DNA of 64,000 nt from Pseudomonas sp. G34 (lineage in GTDB: Bacteria > Pseudomonadota > Gammaproteobacteria > Pseudomonadales > Pseudomonadaceae), in NCBI RefSeq assembly GCF_031119625.1, contig NZ_JAVHZV010000007.1:248001-312000 (forward strand), read 5' to 3'. The notes beneath the pieces were generated by a model. The model was not told the origin of the DNA. It was given only the letters and a program-made list of their open reading frames with translations, and ran no database searches. Positions 63,821-64,000 of the stretch are shown piece after piece. A program made the translations under genes and the position numbers. The stretch's first letter is position 1. Every line of letters begins with the position of its first letter.

Positions 63821-64000
63821 GAAAAACTCCATCAGGGGGTCACTGGCCGCTGACAATTCAGCGGCTCTGCACGTTGGGTGAGGGTGGGGTAGGGCGGCAT
63901 CTGGCTATCGAACGGGCAGTCAGTATCTCGATCAGGCGGCCATTATTCGGGCCAGAACGGCCTGATGAAGCCAGCGCGGGGTTGCCCACATGAACACGAC
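63821..64000. other. Right window edge, non-coding
   Basis: 180 bases upstream of the flavoenzyme gene with no gene or clear promoter seen. A divergent gene may lie beyond the edge. Confidence 0.4.

Overview
The window is chromosomal DNA of a Pseudomonas species other than P. aeruginosa. The evidence is high GC with strong third-position bias, a complete wsp surface-sensing locus, bifA, olsBA, an icmP-type imelysin, xenB, prfB with its programmed frameshift, and Pseudomonas-style REP palindromes. Genes are densely packed and mostly housekeeping. No phage, integrase, transposase, CRISPR array, rRNA or tRNA was found. From memory of PAO1 gene order, the left half (sbcC fragment to the DUF72 gene, about 0-32.8 kb) looks like the recJ-wsp-prfB-lysS-ppc-adk-tsaB neighbourhood. 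The middle (about 33-53 kb) looks like the olsBA-xenB-argP-sodB-bifA-icmP neighbourhood. The right end (53-64 kb) is more accessory.

Layout. 0-7.3 kb: the 3' end of sbcC, an ankyrin protein, opgD, yaeQ, recJ and a DUF533 protein. 7.5-16 kb: wspA-B-C-D-E-F-R, a chemosensory pathway ending in a diguanylate cyclase, with a second membrane diguanylate cyclase convergent to it. 17.7-20.5 kb: prfB (frameshifted) and lysS. 20.6-25.6 kb: small envelope proteins, a DUF1704/QEGLA putative metallopeptidase, a BI-1-like membrane protein and two DUF4398 lipoproteins. 25.7-32.8 kb: ppc, adk, a class C acid phosphatase, tsaB, a small unknown and a DUF72 protein.

33-38.6 kb: an iron-linked module of two imelysin-family lipoproteins, a di-heme cytochrome and a DUF1513 protein, with Fur-box-like sequences in front of both transcription units. 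38.7-43.3 kb: bifA (c-di-GMP phosphodiesterase), sodB, an EamA permease and an ArgO/LysE exporter. 43.4-53 kb: argP, an SDR-type reductase, a coiled-coil membrane protein, xenB with its ArsR regulator, acpH, a GntR regulator divergent from an AbrB-type permease, and olsB/olsA for ornithine lipids. 53-64 kb: a zinc-ribbon membrane protein, an ODP-type di-iron protein, a cardiolipin synthase, a GAF histidine kinase, a LysR regulator divergent from a short-type argC, a hemerythrin, a LOV-domain hybrid histidine kinase, a thioesterase-like protein and a second OYE-type flavoenzyme.

How the genes work together. Cyclic-di-GMP is the main theme: WspR and the 16-kb cyclase make it and BifA degrades it. 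A second theme is iron and oxygen: imelysins, di-heme cytochrome, Fe-SOD, hemerythrin and the ODP protein. Non-coding structure is rich: a palindromic element sits inside the loop of the likely adk terminator, a REP-palindrome-REP composite lies at an apparent synteny breakpoint near 33 kb, and three 131-bp tandem REP-bearing repeats abut olsA.
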